64,000 nt of DNA from Candidatus Nanosynbacter sp. TM7-076 (GTDB lineage Bacteria > Patescibacteriota > Saccharimonadia > Saccharimonadales > Saccharimonadaceae). The notes under the pieces were generated by a model. It searched no databases, was not told the DNA's origin, and saw only the letters and a program-made list of their open reading frames with translations. Position numbers and translations under genes: made by a program. The stretch is taken from NCBI RefSeq assembly GCF_022828325.1, contig NZ_JAJQJS010000003.1:34481-98480 (forward strand). The letters are read 5' to 3'. Positions 57,078 to 64,000 of this stretch are shown piece after piece; the first letter of the stretch is position 1, and the number at the start of each line of letters is the position of its first letter.

Positions 57078-58664
57078 ATGAAAACTTGGCAAGATGTCGC
57101 CTCTCTTTATCAAATTTATCCGCGCAGTTTTCTGGATACGAATGGCGATGGAATTGGCGATTTGAACGGCATTACCGAGAAGCTGAATTATTTATCATGG
57201 CTGGGCATCGATTCGATTTGGATTTCCCCATTCTTCGTATCACCGCTGACCGACTTTGGTTATGATATCGCAAATTATCGAGCTATTGATCCGACTTTCG
57301 GAAAAATGCACGATTTCCAGACACTCCTTAAAAAAGCCCATGATCTCGACATTAAAGTTATGATCGACCTCGTTCCCTGCCACACTTCAGACCAACATCC
57401 GTGGTTTCAAGAATCCAGATCTTCACGCGACAACCCCAAGCGAGATTACTATATTTGGCGCGACGGAAAAGATGATAGCGAGCCTAACAATTGGCGAAGT
57501 TTGTCTGGCGGCAGTTCGTGGGAATTTGACGAGCACACTGGGCAATTTTACCTGCATTCGTTCCTGAAAACGCAGCCAGATCTGAATTGGGACAATCCTG
57601 CAGTGCGTGCTGAAATAAAAAGTATAGTGCGATTTTGGTTTAATGTGGGCGTCGATGGAATGCGCGTCGATGCAATTTGGGGAATTTCCAAAGATCCCGA
57701 CTTTAAAGACGATTCTCCAAATCCTGACTTTTATGGCAATCCAAACGATTACGGAGCATTTATTCACGACCACTGTAAAATGGGACCGCATTTTCAGGAA
57801 TATTTGCGAGAATTGGCGTCAGTTTGCGATGAATATGACGACAAGCAAATGGTGTTTGAATTTTATCCCGACGATAAGCTGGATGATATTTATCATCAAT
57901 ACAGCCAAATCCTGACAGTCCACCCGAAAGCCTCGGCGTTTTTTATGGAATATCGCGACAACGAATGGCACGCTAAAAATATTGAGAAAAAAATTGAGAA
58001 TTATCTACAATCAGCAAGCTCAACCACGCCATTTTTCTGCATCGGAAATCACGATCAGCCGCGAGTCGCCTCCAGATTGGGCGAAGAACGCGCCCGCGCC
58101 CTCAGCTTCTTAAATCTCCTCACTCCAGGAATTAGCGTAGTTTATTACGGCGACGAAATTGGCATGATAAATGGAGAATTGACCGCTGATGACATTCAAG
58201 ATAATTTTAGCCCCGCCAATTCTGTTGTTGATAGCCGAGATTTGGAACGCACGCCAATACAATGGAATGATTCGCAATTTGCGGGCTTTTCAAGCGTAAA
58301 ACCTTGGCTTCCCATTAATGATAATCACACGAAGATTAACGTTGATAGCGAAAAAATCACAAACAATTCTCTGCTTAATATGCACCGAAAGCTGCTAAAA
58401 TTACGCCAAACCTTCCCAATTCTTAAAAATGGCAATTTGAGCATCGTGCAAAACACTGGCAACGGATTTATTCTCGGGTTAAAAAGAGAGCTGGCTGATC
58501 AACGTGCTTACATTTTCATCAATTTCGCAGACGAGAAACAAAGCTTCTCCATTCCAGAAAACGCCAAGATTATTACCTCAACTCACTCTGTCGATTTAAT
58601 TGCCGCAGAAAATCTCCAAATGACAATTCCAGGGTATTGCGGAGTTTTACTTATTGTCCAGTAA
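57078..58664 (+). CDS. GH13 alpha-glucosidase (oligo-1,6-glucosidase type)
   Basis: The protein is 528 aa, cytoplasmic (no signal peptide). The start YQIYPRSFLDTNGDGIGDLN is typical. GMRVDAIWG holds the nucleophile Asp, MVFEFYPDD the acid/base Glu and GNHDQPRVASR the third Asp. Region I reads DLVPCHTSDQH, with Cys where nearly all relatives have Asn before His. It probably releases glucose from malto- or isomalto-oligosaccharides, complementing the branching enzyme. Confidence 0.88.
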   Translation: MKTWQDVASLYQIYPRSFLDTNGDGIGDLNGITEKLNYLSWLGIDSIWISPFFVSPLTDFGYDIANYRAIDPTFGKMHDFQTLLKKAHDLDIKVMIDLVPCHTSDQHPWFQESRSSRDNPKRDYYIWRDGKDDSEPNNWRSLSGGSSWEFDEHTGQFYLHSFLKTQPDLNWDNPAVRAEIKSIVRFWFNVGVDGMRVDAIWGISKDPDFKDDSPNPDFYGNPNDYGAFIHDHCKMGPHFQEYLRELASVCDEYDDKQMVFEFYPDDKLDDIYHQYSQILTVHPKASAFFMEYRDNEWHAKNIEKKIENYLQSASSTTPFFCIGNHDQPRVASRLGEERARALSFLNLLTPGISVVYYGDEIGMINGELTADDIQDNFSPANSVVDSRDLERTPIQWNDSQFAGFSSVKPWLPINDNHTKINVDSEKITNNSLLNMHRKLLKLRQTFPILKNGNLSIVQNTGNGFILGLKRELADQRAYIFINFADEKQSFSIPENAKIITSTHSVDLIAAENLQMTIPGYCGVLLIVQ

Positions 58665-58677
58665 TAAAAACACTCAA

Positions 58678-58992
58678 CTAGAATAAGGTTCCATCTTCAG
58701 TATCGCACTCCTCTATGGGATAGAGACCCGCGCATTCAGTCGCCAACCTAGCCATATTCTCGTTAATTTTCTTGTCATTAGCAGCCTCGGTGAGAGCTTT
58801 CAGGTCTAGATAGTAATCATCACTGTTTTGGCTAGATTCTGTCGTACAGTTTTCTAACTCCTCGCTACCGACGCTTCTTTGCAAATCTTCATCATTTGCA
58901 ATTTCCTCATAATCTTTATATTTATCCCGTTTATCAGAAGTATCTTCACTCAAAATATCTGCCCCACAATTAATATGACCATCATACAGCAT
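58678..58992 (-). CDS. Small acidic protein (104 aa), unknown
   Basis: The family is unrecognised. It is rich in Asp, Glu and Ser without membrane segments, with scattered cysteines (HINCGADI, ENCTTESS, EECDTEDG). AGAGGAAG precedes the ATG. Upstream is a TATAAT, and the inverted repeat ACCAC..GTGGT lies before it, so expression may be regulated. Confidence 0.65.
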   Translation of the reverse strand: MLYDGHINCGADILSEDTSDKRDKYKDYEEIANDEDLQRSVGSEELENCTTESSQNSDDYYLDLKALTEAANDKKINENMARLATECAGLYPIEECDTEDGTLF

Positions 58993-59120
58993 TTTCTACA
59001 TTCTTCCTCTTTTTACTTTGTCTATAAACCATTATACGACACCACCAGATGTAGTGGTAGAGTTAACTTCACAACACTATCAAACAATGACATTTTTCGT
59101 CTCACCCAGTTAATTCATCT

Positions 59121-59753
59121 TTAATTATAAGCAGTCAGAATCAAATCACCGTCGACATACTCGCCCAAAAATACATCTCCGTAAGATTCTAAGCCTCGTT
59201 TTTTAAGCTGACCAAGCAGCCACTTTTCGTCTTTTCCGATTACATCCAAGATATCAGCTTGCAATTGACCGTCCGTTATTAACGGGAATTTCGGATTTTC
59301 CTCGCCTTTGTGCGAAACAATGAGCTCGCCATCCTGTTCAACAACAGCTCTTTTCACATCTTTCGTCGAGTAAACATTATGGGTTCGAAGCTTGAAAGAA
59401 ACGTCATGAGCACTTAAGCCGACCTTCTCGCAGTTTTCGATATTTATCTTTCCATTATCTATAATTATCAAAGCCTTACCGTCAATCAGCTGTTTAGCCT
59501 TAACGCTATGCTTCTTTATCCACTTCAGCGTCAACACCAGTACACACCATATACACAAAATCCCAACATAGTCCAAAATCTTAATATCATTATTGTAAAT
59601 AACGCCGCCAATAATACCACCAAGTACGTAATTCTGAACTTGATCGCTAGCGGAAGATGGTGCCAGATTACCTTTTCCCGTAATGTTAATTATTATCGTC
59701 AGCGCAAAAAATCCGATCAATAATTTTATTGCTACTAAAATAAATTCATTCAT
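59121..59753 (-). CDS. DUF421 (YetF-like) membrane protein
   Basis: The protein is 210 aa. Three N-terminal TM helices, QNYVLGGIIGGVIYN in the family position, and a cytoplasmic DUF421 domain (GKALIIIDNGKINIENCEKV, and later RRAVVEQDGEL-type sequence) are present. Homologues in Bacillus act in spore or cell-envelope stress; the role here is unknown. A strong terminator lies upstream, so it has its own promoter. Confidence 0.85.
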   Translation of the reverse strand: MNEFILVAIKLLIGFFALTIIINITGKGNLAPSSASDQVQNYVLGGIIGGVIYNNDIKILDYVGILCIWCVLVLTLKWIKKHSVKAKQLIDGKALIIIDNGKINIENCEKVGLSAHDVSFKLRTHNVYSTKDVKRAVVEQDGELIVSHKGEENPKFPLITDGQLQADILDVIGKDEKWLLGQLKKRGLESYGDVFLGEYVDGDLILTAYN

Positions 59754-59774
59754 AATTTACCTACTTTTTTCTAT

Positions 59775-59805
59775 TAAAAACGCTCTGATATTTATCAGAA
59801 CGCTC
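59775..59805 (-). terminator. Terminator of the structured RNA
   Basis: AGCGTTCTGATA and TATCAGAGCGTT form a long stem followed on the minus strand by TTTTTAATAG. Confidence 0.9.
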
Positions 59806-59982
59806 ATCAGACTTATTTCAATCGTAGGAACTTGGTGAGGTGCGCCTCCCCATAACTACGACTGTCCACCACAACAATTATATGTAGTAGCAATCAAATT
59901 CTCTGCCATTTTCAATGTTTGGTAGAGAGCCTTTGAAATTATTGGTGTAAAGTTGCTTGGAAAGTATATGCCTTTCTCAACT
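59776..59982 (-). ncRNA. Candidate structured small RNA (about 205 nt)
   Basis: A consensus promoter (59989-60017) and a strong terminator bracket a region with no ORF. It has several stems on the minus strand: GAAAG/CTTTC, CTCT/AGAG, CTACTACA with TGTGGTGG, and TCGTAG/CTACGA enclosing GGGGAGG-CGCA-CCTCACC. I see no tmRNA, RNase P or SRP signature. 6S-like or element-specific RNA are both possible. Confidence 0.65.
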
Positions 59983-59988
59983 GTCACC

Positions 59989-60017
59989 AGTATAGCAAAA
60001 ATGACTAAATATGTCAA
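59989..60017 (-). promoter_or_regulatory. Strong promoter of the structured RNA
   Basis: TTGACA (60012-60017), 17-bp spacer and TATACT (59989-59994) on the minus strand. The -35 overlaps the integrase stop codon. Confidence 0.88.
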
Positions 60018-60961
60018 TAGCCTTGAGCGTGATCCATTGCTTTATAGAACTGACTCTCTGCCAGATCATCTTTAATTTGTAGGTATATCTGGACCGTAGA
60101 TAGGTCGCGATGGCCAAGTAATTTTTGTATTGTCATAAGATCGCAACCAGCTATTAGTAGACGCACTGCAAAACTATGTCTTAATTGATGAGGTGTTATA
60201 TGAATATCTGCATATTTCTTAAATGCTTTTTGGATCCACACTCTAGCTGTTTTATCGTTTGTATTGAATAGAGGACCAGATAATCGGTTGTAGTCTGTCG
60301 CGAATTCATCTATCTTGTCTTTTAATCGTTTAGTTAGGAATACTGTACGATCTTTAGAACCTTTACCCTTTACGTATAAGTTCAATCCGTCTATATCTCT
60401 ATAGCTAACATTGGCAATCTCTGAAATACGTAATCCAGTGTCGTATGCAAAATCTATTAGCATGTTTATGTGTCGCTCTTTCGCGTTATTTGACGTCCTG
60501 TTAAGTACTAGTTGTATAACATGATGTTGTATATATCTTGGTCGTGGTTTAGCGTTCTTACGTGACTTAATAAGCTCAGAATTAATACAGTTTAGATTCA
60601 TGTGTTCATTACACCATTTGAAGAATGCTTTTATTACTCGTTTTGTTGAGTTTGTAGTTGAAGCTGCGTGAGTTTTTCTGTATTCATAAAAATAAAAGTC
60701 GAGCCATCTAAGCGACAGCTCGGTTATATTAGTCTTGTGTAATTCATCACAGAAATTAACAAATTGTTTAAGACGTACTACTCTAGTAGCTACTGTAGCT
60801 GGTGACATATCTTCGACTATTGCTGAATAATGGATAAACTGAAACGCTAGCTCTCTGATGTTCTCTGTCTGATATTCTACGTCTAGTACTTCGTCTATCT
60901 TCTGTAATTCACTTATTACAGTAGCTCTTGATGTTGTGATTGATAGAATTGGTGCGGTCAT
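60014..60961 (-). CDS. Tyrosine recombinase / phage-type integrase
   Basis: The protein is 315 aa. A SAM-like core-binding domain is followed by the catalytic domain with Arg (DTGLRISEIAN), Lys (YVKGKGSKDR), HQLRHSFAVRL, GHRDLSTVQIYLQ containing the second His and nucleophile Tyr. AAGGAG precedes the ATG at 60961. It is the left-most gene of a prophage-like element and should act on an attachment site close by. Confidence 0.93.
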   Translation of the reverse strand: MTAPILSITTSRATVISELQKIDEVLDVEYQTENIRELAFQFIHYSAIVEDMSPATVATRVVRLKQFVNFCDELHKTNITELSLRWLDFYFYEYRKTHAASTTNSTKRVIKAFFKWCNEHMNLNCINSELIKSRKNAKPRPRYIQHHVIQLVLNRTSNNAKERHINMLIDFAYDTGLRISEIANVSYRDIDGLNLYVKGKGSKDRTVFLTKRLKDKIDEFATDYNRLSGPLFNTNDKTARVWIQKAFKKYADIHITPHQLRHSFAVRLLIAGCDLMTIQKLLGHRDLSTVQIYLQIKDDLAESQFYKAMDHAQGY

Positions 60962-61022
60962 TCTTCTCTCCTTAGAGTGACTTAGGTTTAATTTGTAACC
61001 TTTACGCCCCAATTGTTCTATT

Positions 61023-61295
61023 TTACAGATTTTTTAAGTCAATGTAATGCTTCTCATGACATTTATGGCAGCCTTTAACTATGAAATATGGCGCTGTTGG
61101 ACCGCTATATTGACGTATTTGACCCTTCATGACAGTAGCAAAATGATCAATCTTGATAATCTGCTTATACGTCTTCCATTCATGATCACAGCCATTTTTA
61201 TTCTTACGTAATAGTCTAAGTTGTTCTCGATCTGCTTTAGCCTTATTAATCCGTTCAATAAGTTTACGTCTAGCTTCCTTAGTGTCAAAACTCAT
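61023..61295 (-). CDS. Small Cys/His-rich protein (90 aa), probable zinc binder
   Basis: A basic helical N-terminus (RRKLIERINKAKADREQLRL) precedes a CDHEW...GCHKCHEKH arrangement that could bind zinc. The family is unrecognised. The ATG overlaps the preceding gene's stop (ATGA), so the start at 61295 is chosen over 61376. It is probably a regulatory or DNA-binding protein of the element. Confidence 0.7.
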   Translation of the reverse strand: MSFDTKEARRKLIERINKAKADREQLRLLRKNKNGCDHEWKTYKQIIKIDHFATVMKGQIRQYSGPTAPYFIVKGCHKCHEKHYIDLKNL

Positions 61296-61585
61296 ACGCC
61301 TGCCTTTTTGCATAAATACGTAAATAATCGTCCTGGAGTTTGTTTTGCTTCTAGTGCGGTTTCCGCTAATTGCCAAACTGTAGCTTCTGGTAATTTCCAG
61401 AATACTTTACAGTAAAATGCGAAGTATTGTTCATTCCCAAACATCTGGCACAATCTAGTCGCCATATTCTCTATTTGCTTGGATTTAGCATACTTATCAC
61501 GACTAATATTAGTATTAGAATTAGAATTATAGTTTCTATGAAACTTTTTTGCATTAGCATTAGAATTAATATTAGTGGTTTTCAC
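61292..61585 (-). CDS. Element protein with Asn-rich N-terminus (97 aa), unknown
   Basis: GTG start with GGAGGG upstream. The first 35 residues are Asn/Lys-rich, encoded by an ATTAGN-like repeat tract (about 61500-61575). The second half (MATRLCQMFGNEQYFAFYCK, WKLPEATVWQLAETALEA) is helical and resembles small phage/plasmid regulators, but I cannot assign a family. Confidence 0.62.
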   Translation of the reverse strand: MKTTNINSNANAKKFHRNYNSNSNTNISRDKYAKSKQIENMATRLCQMFGNEQYFAFYCKVFWKLPEATVWQLAETALEAKQTPGRLFTYLCKKAGV

Positions 61586-61619
61586 CTCTGTTAACCCTCC
61601 AAATTTTGAGCCAACAGCT

Positions 61620-61875
61620 AACTAGCACCATTACTAGCTCTGGCGTTTTACGTTTCCGAGGAGTTTTCCACAAGTCCGTAGTGCTAAGGGCTTGACAGAA
61701 AAATCCTATTTTTTAGTATTTCAGGGCAAAATAAAGCGGCCCCAATCGAAAGAAAACCTTTTTTCAATCGATAGAGGCCGGCAATCTGAAATTGATACTT
61801 CTATCCTAGCAAATATTTTACGTTCAGTCAACTGTTCGGGATTTCCGAACTGTTCAGTTGTTCGGGATTTCCGAA
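61620..61875. other. Non-coding origin-like region of the element
   Basis: It contains a near-consensus DnaA box, TTTTCCACA (61664-61672), and a plus-strand promoter-like pair TTGACA-16-TAGTAT (61692-61719). A long hairpin follows, with arms CGGCCCC (61737-61743) and GAGGCCG (61774-61780) plus inner pairing. Two direct repeats, GTTCGGGATTTCCGAA (61834-61849, 61860-61875), are each internally palindromic. It may be a replication origin or control region; the repeats may also terminate the lysis transcript. Confidence 0.5.
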
Positions 61876-62133
61876 TTACTCAACAGCTTCTTTCATCTGA
61901 CGTACTAAGTCTAAGATGATAGTCTTAGCTGCAGACAATCCAGCCGCGATTGCAGACAGAGTGGTAGCTATTGTTAGAGCATACAGTTCGTGCCAGCTTG
62001 CTGCGAATAACAAGTTTACTAAGTTTACGCCCGCAAGTAGAAATGTCGCGATAAACGTCTGTAAGAACGTCCATCCAGCTCGAATAGCTACGTCTTTATA
62101 ATTAATGTTCTTTAGAGCTTCTAGTGATTTCAT
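61876..62133 (-). CDS. Phage holin-like protein
   Basis: The protein is 85 aa. A short N-terminus precedes two hydrophobic segments (TFLQTFIATFLLAGVNLVNLL and YALTIATTLSAIAAGLSAAK) and a charged tail, the class II holin layout. It should permeabilise the host membrane for the endolysin. It lies at the end of the lysis cluster. Confidence 0.85.
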   Translation of the reverse strand: MKSLEALKNINYKDVAIRAGWTFLQTFIATFLLAGVNLVNLLFAASWHELYALTIATTLSAIAAGLSAAKTIILDLVRQMKEAVE

Positions 62134-62144
62134 ATCTCCTCCTT

Positions 62145-62474
62145 CTATTTTTCCTCAGTACCGTACACGCCGCGAGATTCACGCTCAACCTTACGATTAG
62201 CCAGCCACATAATAGCTTCCTCAATTTTCGTAAGAGCTAAACTGTTTTCACGACAAGGCAATCCTCGGTTGTAGTCTGCTAGTTTTGAGTAAGCTACAAT
62301 AAGCAAGTCCTCAATAAATACACCGTTGCGCTCTGTGGTAGCTGTGCCGCCAGTTTGAAACTTGACTCTCAGTACCTCTTTGCCACCGATATTAAGAGAA
62401 ACTTCATCGCCTGGTGTGCCGCGATTCAGTTCATTGTGCAATTCTTCTAGTGCATTATATTTGGTAGTTTTCAT
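62145..62474 (-). CDS. Acb2/Tad1-like cyclic-nucleotide sponge (putative anti-CBASS protein)
   Basis: The protein is 109 aa. LHNELNRGTPGDEVSLNIGG and CRENSLALTKIEEAIMWLAN followed by RGVYGTEE match my memory of the phage Acb2 family, where NxGTPG, an NGV core and a CRENALALTKxEEAxMWL C-terminus are typical. Known Acb2 proteins bind cyclic di- and trinucleotides and block CBASS signalling. Assignment is by motif recall, not alignment. It lies between endolysin and holin with AGGAGG upstream. Confidence 0.65.
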   Translation of the reverse strand: MKTTKYNALEELHNELNRGTPGDEVSLNIGGKEVLRVKFQTGGTATTERNGVFIEDLLIVAYSKLADYNRGLPCRENSLALTKIEEAIMWLANRKVERESRGVYGTEEK

Positions 62475-62483
62475 ATTTCCTCC

Positions 62484-63482
62484 TTATTTATTGAACTTAA
62501 AAATGCTCATCAAAAAATCGATAATCTTCTCTAATAGACTTTTATTCTTAGCGATATCTTGGCTTAATTTGCCGATAGACCTCATAACGTCTTCGTTGGT
62601 TGGTTGTGGTGCTAGCGGCTGCTCCTGCGGCTTTTCTTTAGGCTGAGGTACCTGCTGTATTTCTGGTGTCTTTGGGGCTGGTTGTGGCTGAGGACGTGGT
62701 TGCGGTCGTGGTGTACCTGCGTCTCCATTCGCTAATTCGCGCACTCGTTCTGCTAATACCCAAATACCATCGTCTGCCATTTTCAACTGTAGGTAGCGTT
62801 TGTTGTTTTCGGTGGTTTCGTCTAATACCTCTGTACCGCCGACAATTCGGAAGTAATCTCCTGTATTTATCTCTCCGTCCAGTAGATAGCCGTCTTTATC
62901 TGTTCTCACTGCTACAGAAACAGGTATACCGTTATCTCCCCAGTCGAACTCATCAATCAATCGGTTACATCTAATTTGTCGTAAGTCGAATACAGTTGCT
63001 ACTTCATCTGCATAGTAGACTTCAGGAAGTGCTACACGCTTTGTTTCTTTTGGTTTGCCTACATACCTGTAAAATGCGTACGGTGGACAACCAGACGCAC
63101 TCCAGAGCCAGTCGTGATTATCTATTACAATACCTGCCTGATAGCGACAGTTAATTACGTTATCTGCGTCCACAAACATTCCTGTATGTCCTAATGCGCC
63201 TCCAGAGTTACCTCGAATACCCCAAATAAAAATATCTCCTCGTTGTGTATCTGCCTCGCCGTTTGCGTCCTCAGGCAGTCGTACCCAACCATTCTTTTCT
63301 AGAGCGTCGAATAGAGTGTCTGTATTGCCAATCCAGTAACTTGCAGGTAAAAGACCTGCTTCTTTTAGAGCGTGGTATACAGAGCTTGAGCAGTCGTATG
63401 AATCTGGACCATTACGATTTTCCATTGAATAAGAAACTCGTCCTTTTCGTGCGTAGAACCAAGCTAGTGCTTTTTCTATCAT
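62484..63482 (-). CDS. Phage endolysin, NlpC/P60-like Amidase_5 type
   Basis: The protein is 332 aa. MENRNGPDSYDCSSSVYHAL contains the catalytic Cys and GGALGHTGMFVDADNVINC the His. An SH3-like or wall-binding middle domain follows, then a Pro/Gln-rich linker (PRPQPRPQPQPAPK) and a C-terminal amphipathic helix. It cleaves peptidoglycan. No signal peptide is seen, so release needs the adjacent holin. The start overlaps the next gene by 4 bp. The long Pro-rich linker and helix are unusual additions. Confidence 0.9.
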   Translation of the reverse strand: MIEKALAWFYARKGRVSYSMENRNGPDSYDCSSSVYHALKEAGLLPASYWIGNTDTLFDALEKNGWVRLPEDANGEADTQRGDIFIWGIRGNSGGALGHTGMFVDADNVINCRYQAGIVIDNHDWLWSASGCPPYAFYRYVGKPKETKRVALPEVYYADEVATVFDLRQIRCNRLIDEFDWGDNGIPVSVAVRTDKDGYLLDGEINTGDYFRIVGGTEVLDETTENNKRYLQLKMADDGIWVLAERVRELANGDAGTPRPQPRPQPQPAPKTPEIQQVPQPKEKPQEQPLAPQPTNEDVMRSIGKLSQDIAKNKSLLEKIIDFLMSIFKFNK

Positions 63483-63880
63483 TTTGTTACCTCCTTTACT
63501 TTTTCTATTACTTCAACGGGTGTTCTATCTTGAATAAAATGGGTAAATTGAGTAAGCAAAAAGAGCCCTACTGCACCTATGAGTACGGTTAAACCTGTGT
63601 ATTTGATGATTACGCCTACGAATTTCTTTTCGCCAGTAACGATGGCTTTTATGAAGATATTGCCATCTAGTGTGTCGTTATGGTCTTGGATTGCTTTGAT
63701 ATTCTTTTCAATATCATTTATTTTTCCATCTACATATTTATTTCGCTCTATATATACAGACTCACTTACTAACCCGTCTAGTTTGGCTAATATTTGAGCT
63801 AATGATGGTTCTGCTACTTTTTCATTGAACACCTCTAGTTTGACTAGGCGTTCACTTAGGTCTGTGTTTGATCCTGGCAT
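63479..63880 (-). CDS. XhlA-like phage membrane protein
   Basis: The protein is 133 aa. A predicted coiled coil (VDGKINDIEKNIKAIQDHND) precedes one TM (YTGLTVLIGAVGLFLLTQF), the layout of XhlA/haemolysin-type lysis accessory proteins. The ATG follows a terminator T-run with no Shine-Dalgarno. It overlaps the endolysin by 4 bp. It is upstream of the lysis genes and the last gene before the window edge. Confidence 0.65.
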   Translation of the reverse strand: MPGSNTDLSERLVKLEVFNEKVAEPSLAQILAKLDGLVSESVYIERNKYVDGKINDIEKNIKAIQDHNDTLDGNIFIKAIVTGEKKFVGVIIKYTGLTVLIGAVGLFLLTQFTHFIQDRTPVEVIEKVKEVTK

Positions 63881-63888
63881 ATAAAAAA

Positions 63889-63924
63889 CGGAAGCCTTTC
63901 GTCTTTATACGTGCTTCCGTTTCT
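63889..63924 (-). terminator. Terminator-like hairpin directly before the XhlA-like gene
   Basis: AAACGGAAGC and GCTTCCGTTT arms with a T-run on the minus strand that runs into the next ATG. It either ends an upstream phage transcript or regulates entry into the lysis genes. Confidence 0.75.
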
Positions 63925-64000
63925 TGAGATCACACTGGTTAATTTATAGTACTATTTTACCATTTATATATTGGTCAGACAAGATAGACTTTACGACAAT

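Noticed and set aside
59776-59982. tmRNA, RNase P RNA or SRP RNA
   Set aside because: No tRNA-like acceptor with CCA, no GAGGAAAGTCC-type segment and no SRP GGAA/GCAG loop; length and stems fit none of them.

Overview
The window fits a member of Candidatus Saccharibacteria (TM7, Patescibacteria/CPR). The basis is small tightly packed genes, a standard code in which UGA is a stop, a fragmented S10/spc ribosomal operon, a zinc-free uS14, very reduced metabolism, many apparently leaderless genes, and protein sequences of the CPR type. No 16S gene is present, so the assignment is inference.

Layout. 1-1714: RdgB/HAM1 pyrophosphatase (cut by the left edge) and two NUDIX hydrolases. 1715-5513: an AT-rich island between two 70-bp direct copies of the rpsH tail plus terminator. 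It carries a SMUG2-like glycosylase, an alpha/beta hydrolase, a broken ORF and an ABC-F ATPase whose frame breaks in an A7 run. 5493-12131: uS8 to uL3 (S10/spc genes), ending after rpsH. 12324-14136: three unknown genes and rpsJ, detached from rplC. 14233-22286: L-lactate dehydrogenase, EF-Tu, TGT, a eukaryote-like glycogen branching enzyme, a small membrane protein, a ThrE-like exporter and an HD protein. 22350-28505: EF-G, a membrane trypsin-like protease, YajQ, uS7 and uS12. 28778-36481: MazG-like, rpoC, rpoB. 36639-40428: a dTMP/dNTP block (tmk, HIT, dcd, dfrA, thyA). 40520-44435: ClpP, trigger factor, HisRS, a SpoU methyltransferase.

44487-48572 is the most unusual part. Two tRNA-Leu genes and one tRNA-Val each face a convergent small gene. 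The tRNA-proximal terminator blocks are near-identical. The two Leu-linked small genes also share an approximately 200-nt structured leader and a sigma70-type promoter with a near-palindromic spacer. The two Leu modules form nested inverted repeats around an FAD-linked oxidase. A fourth copy of the promoter lies alone at 19839.

48720-59753: TypA, DUF2569, RarA, slipin, a DnaJ/membrane-protein module bounded by 35-bp inverted repeats, three tRNAs, a CsoR/RcnR-type repressor with its operator and a DUF4396 partner, an alpha-glucosidase and DUF421. 59776-64000 (cut by the right edge): the end of a prophage-like element. It has a tyrosine integrase next to a strongly promoted structured RNA, an origin-like intergenic region, a holin, an Acb2-like (anti-CBASS) protein, an Amidase_5-type endolysin and an XhlA-like protein.

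The housekeeping genes cover translation, transcription, proteostasis and dTMP supply. Lactate dehydrogenase, branching enzyme and alpha-glucosidase point to fermentation with glycogen or alpha-glucan turnover. No CRISPR array or transposase was seen.
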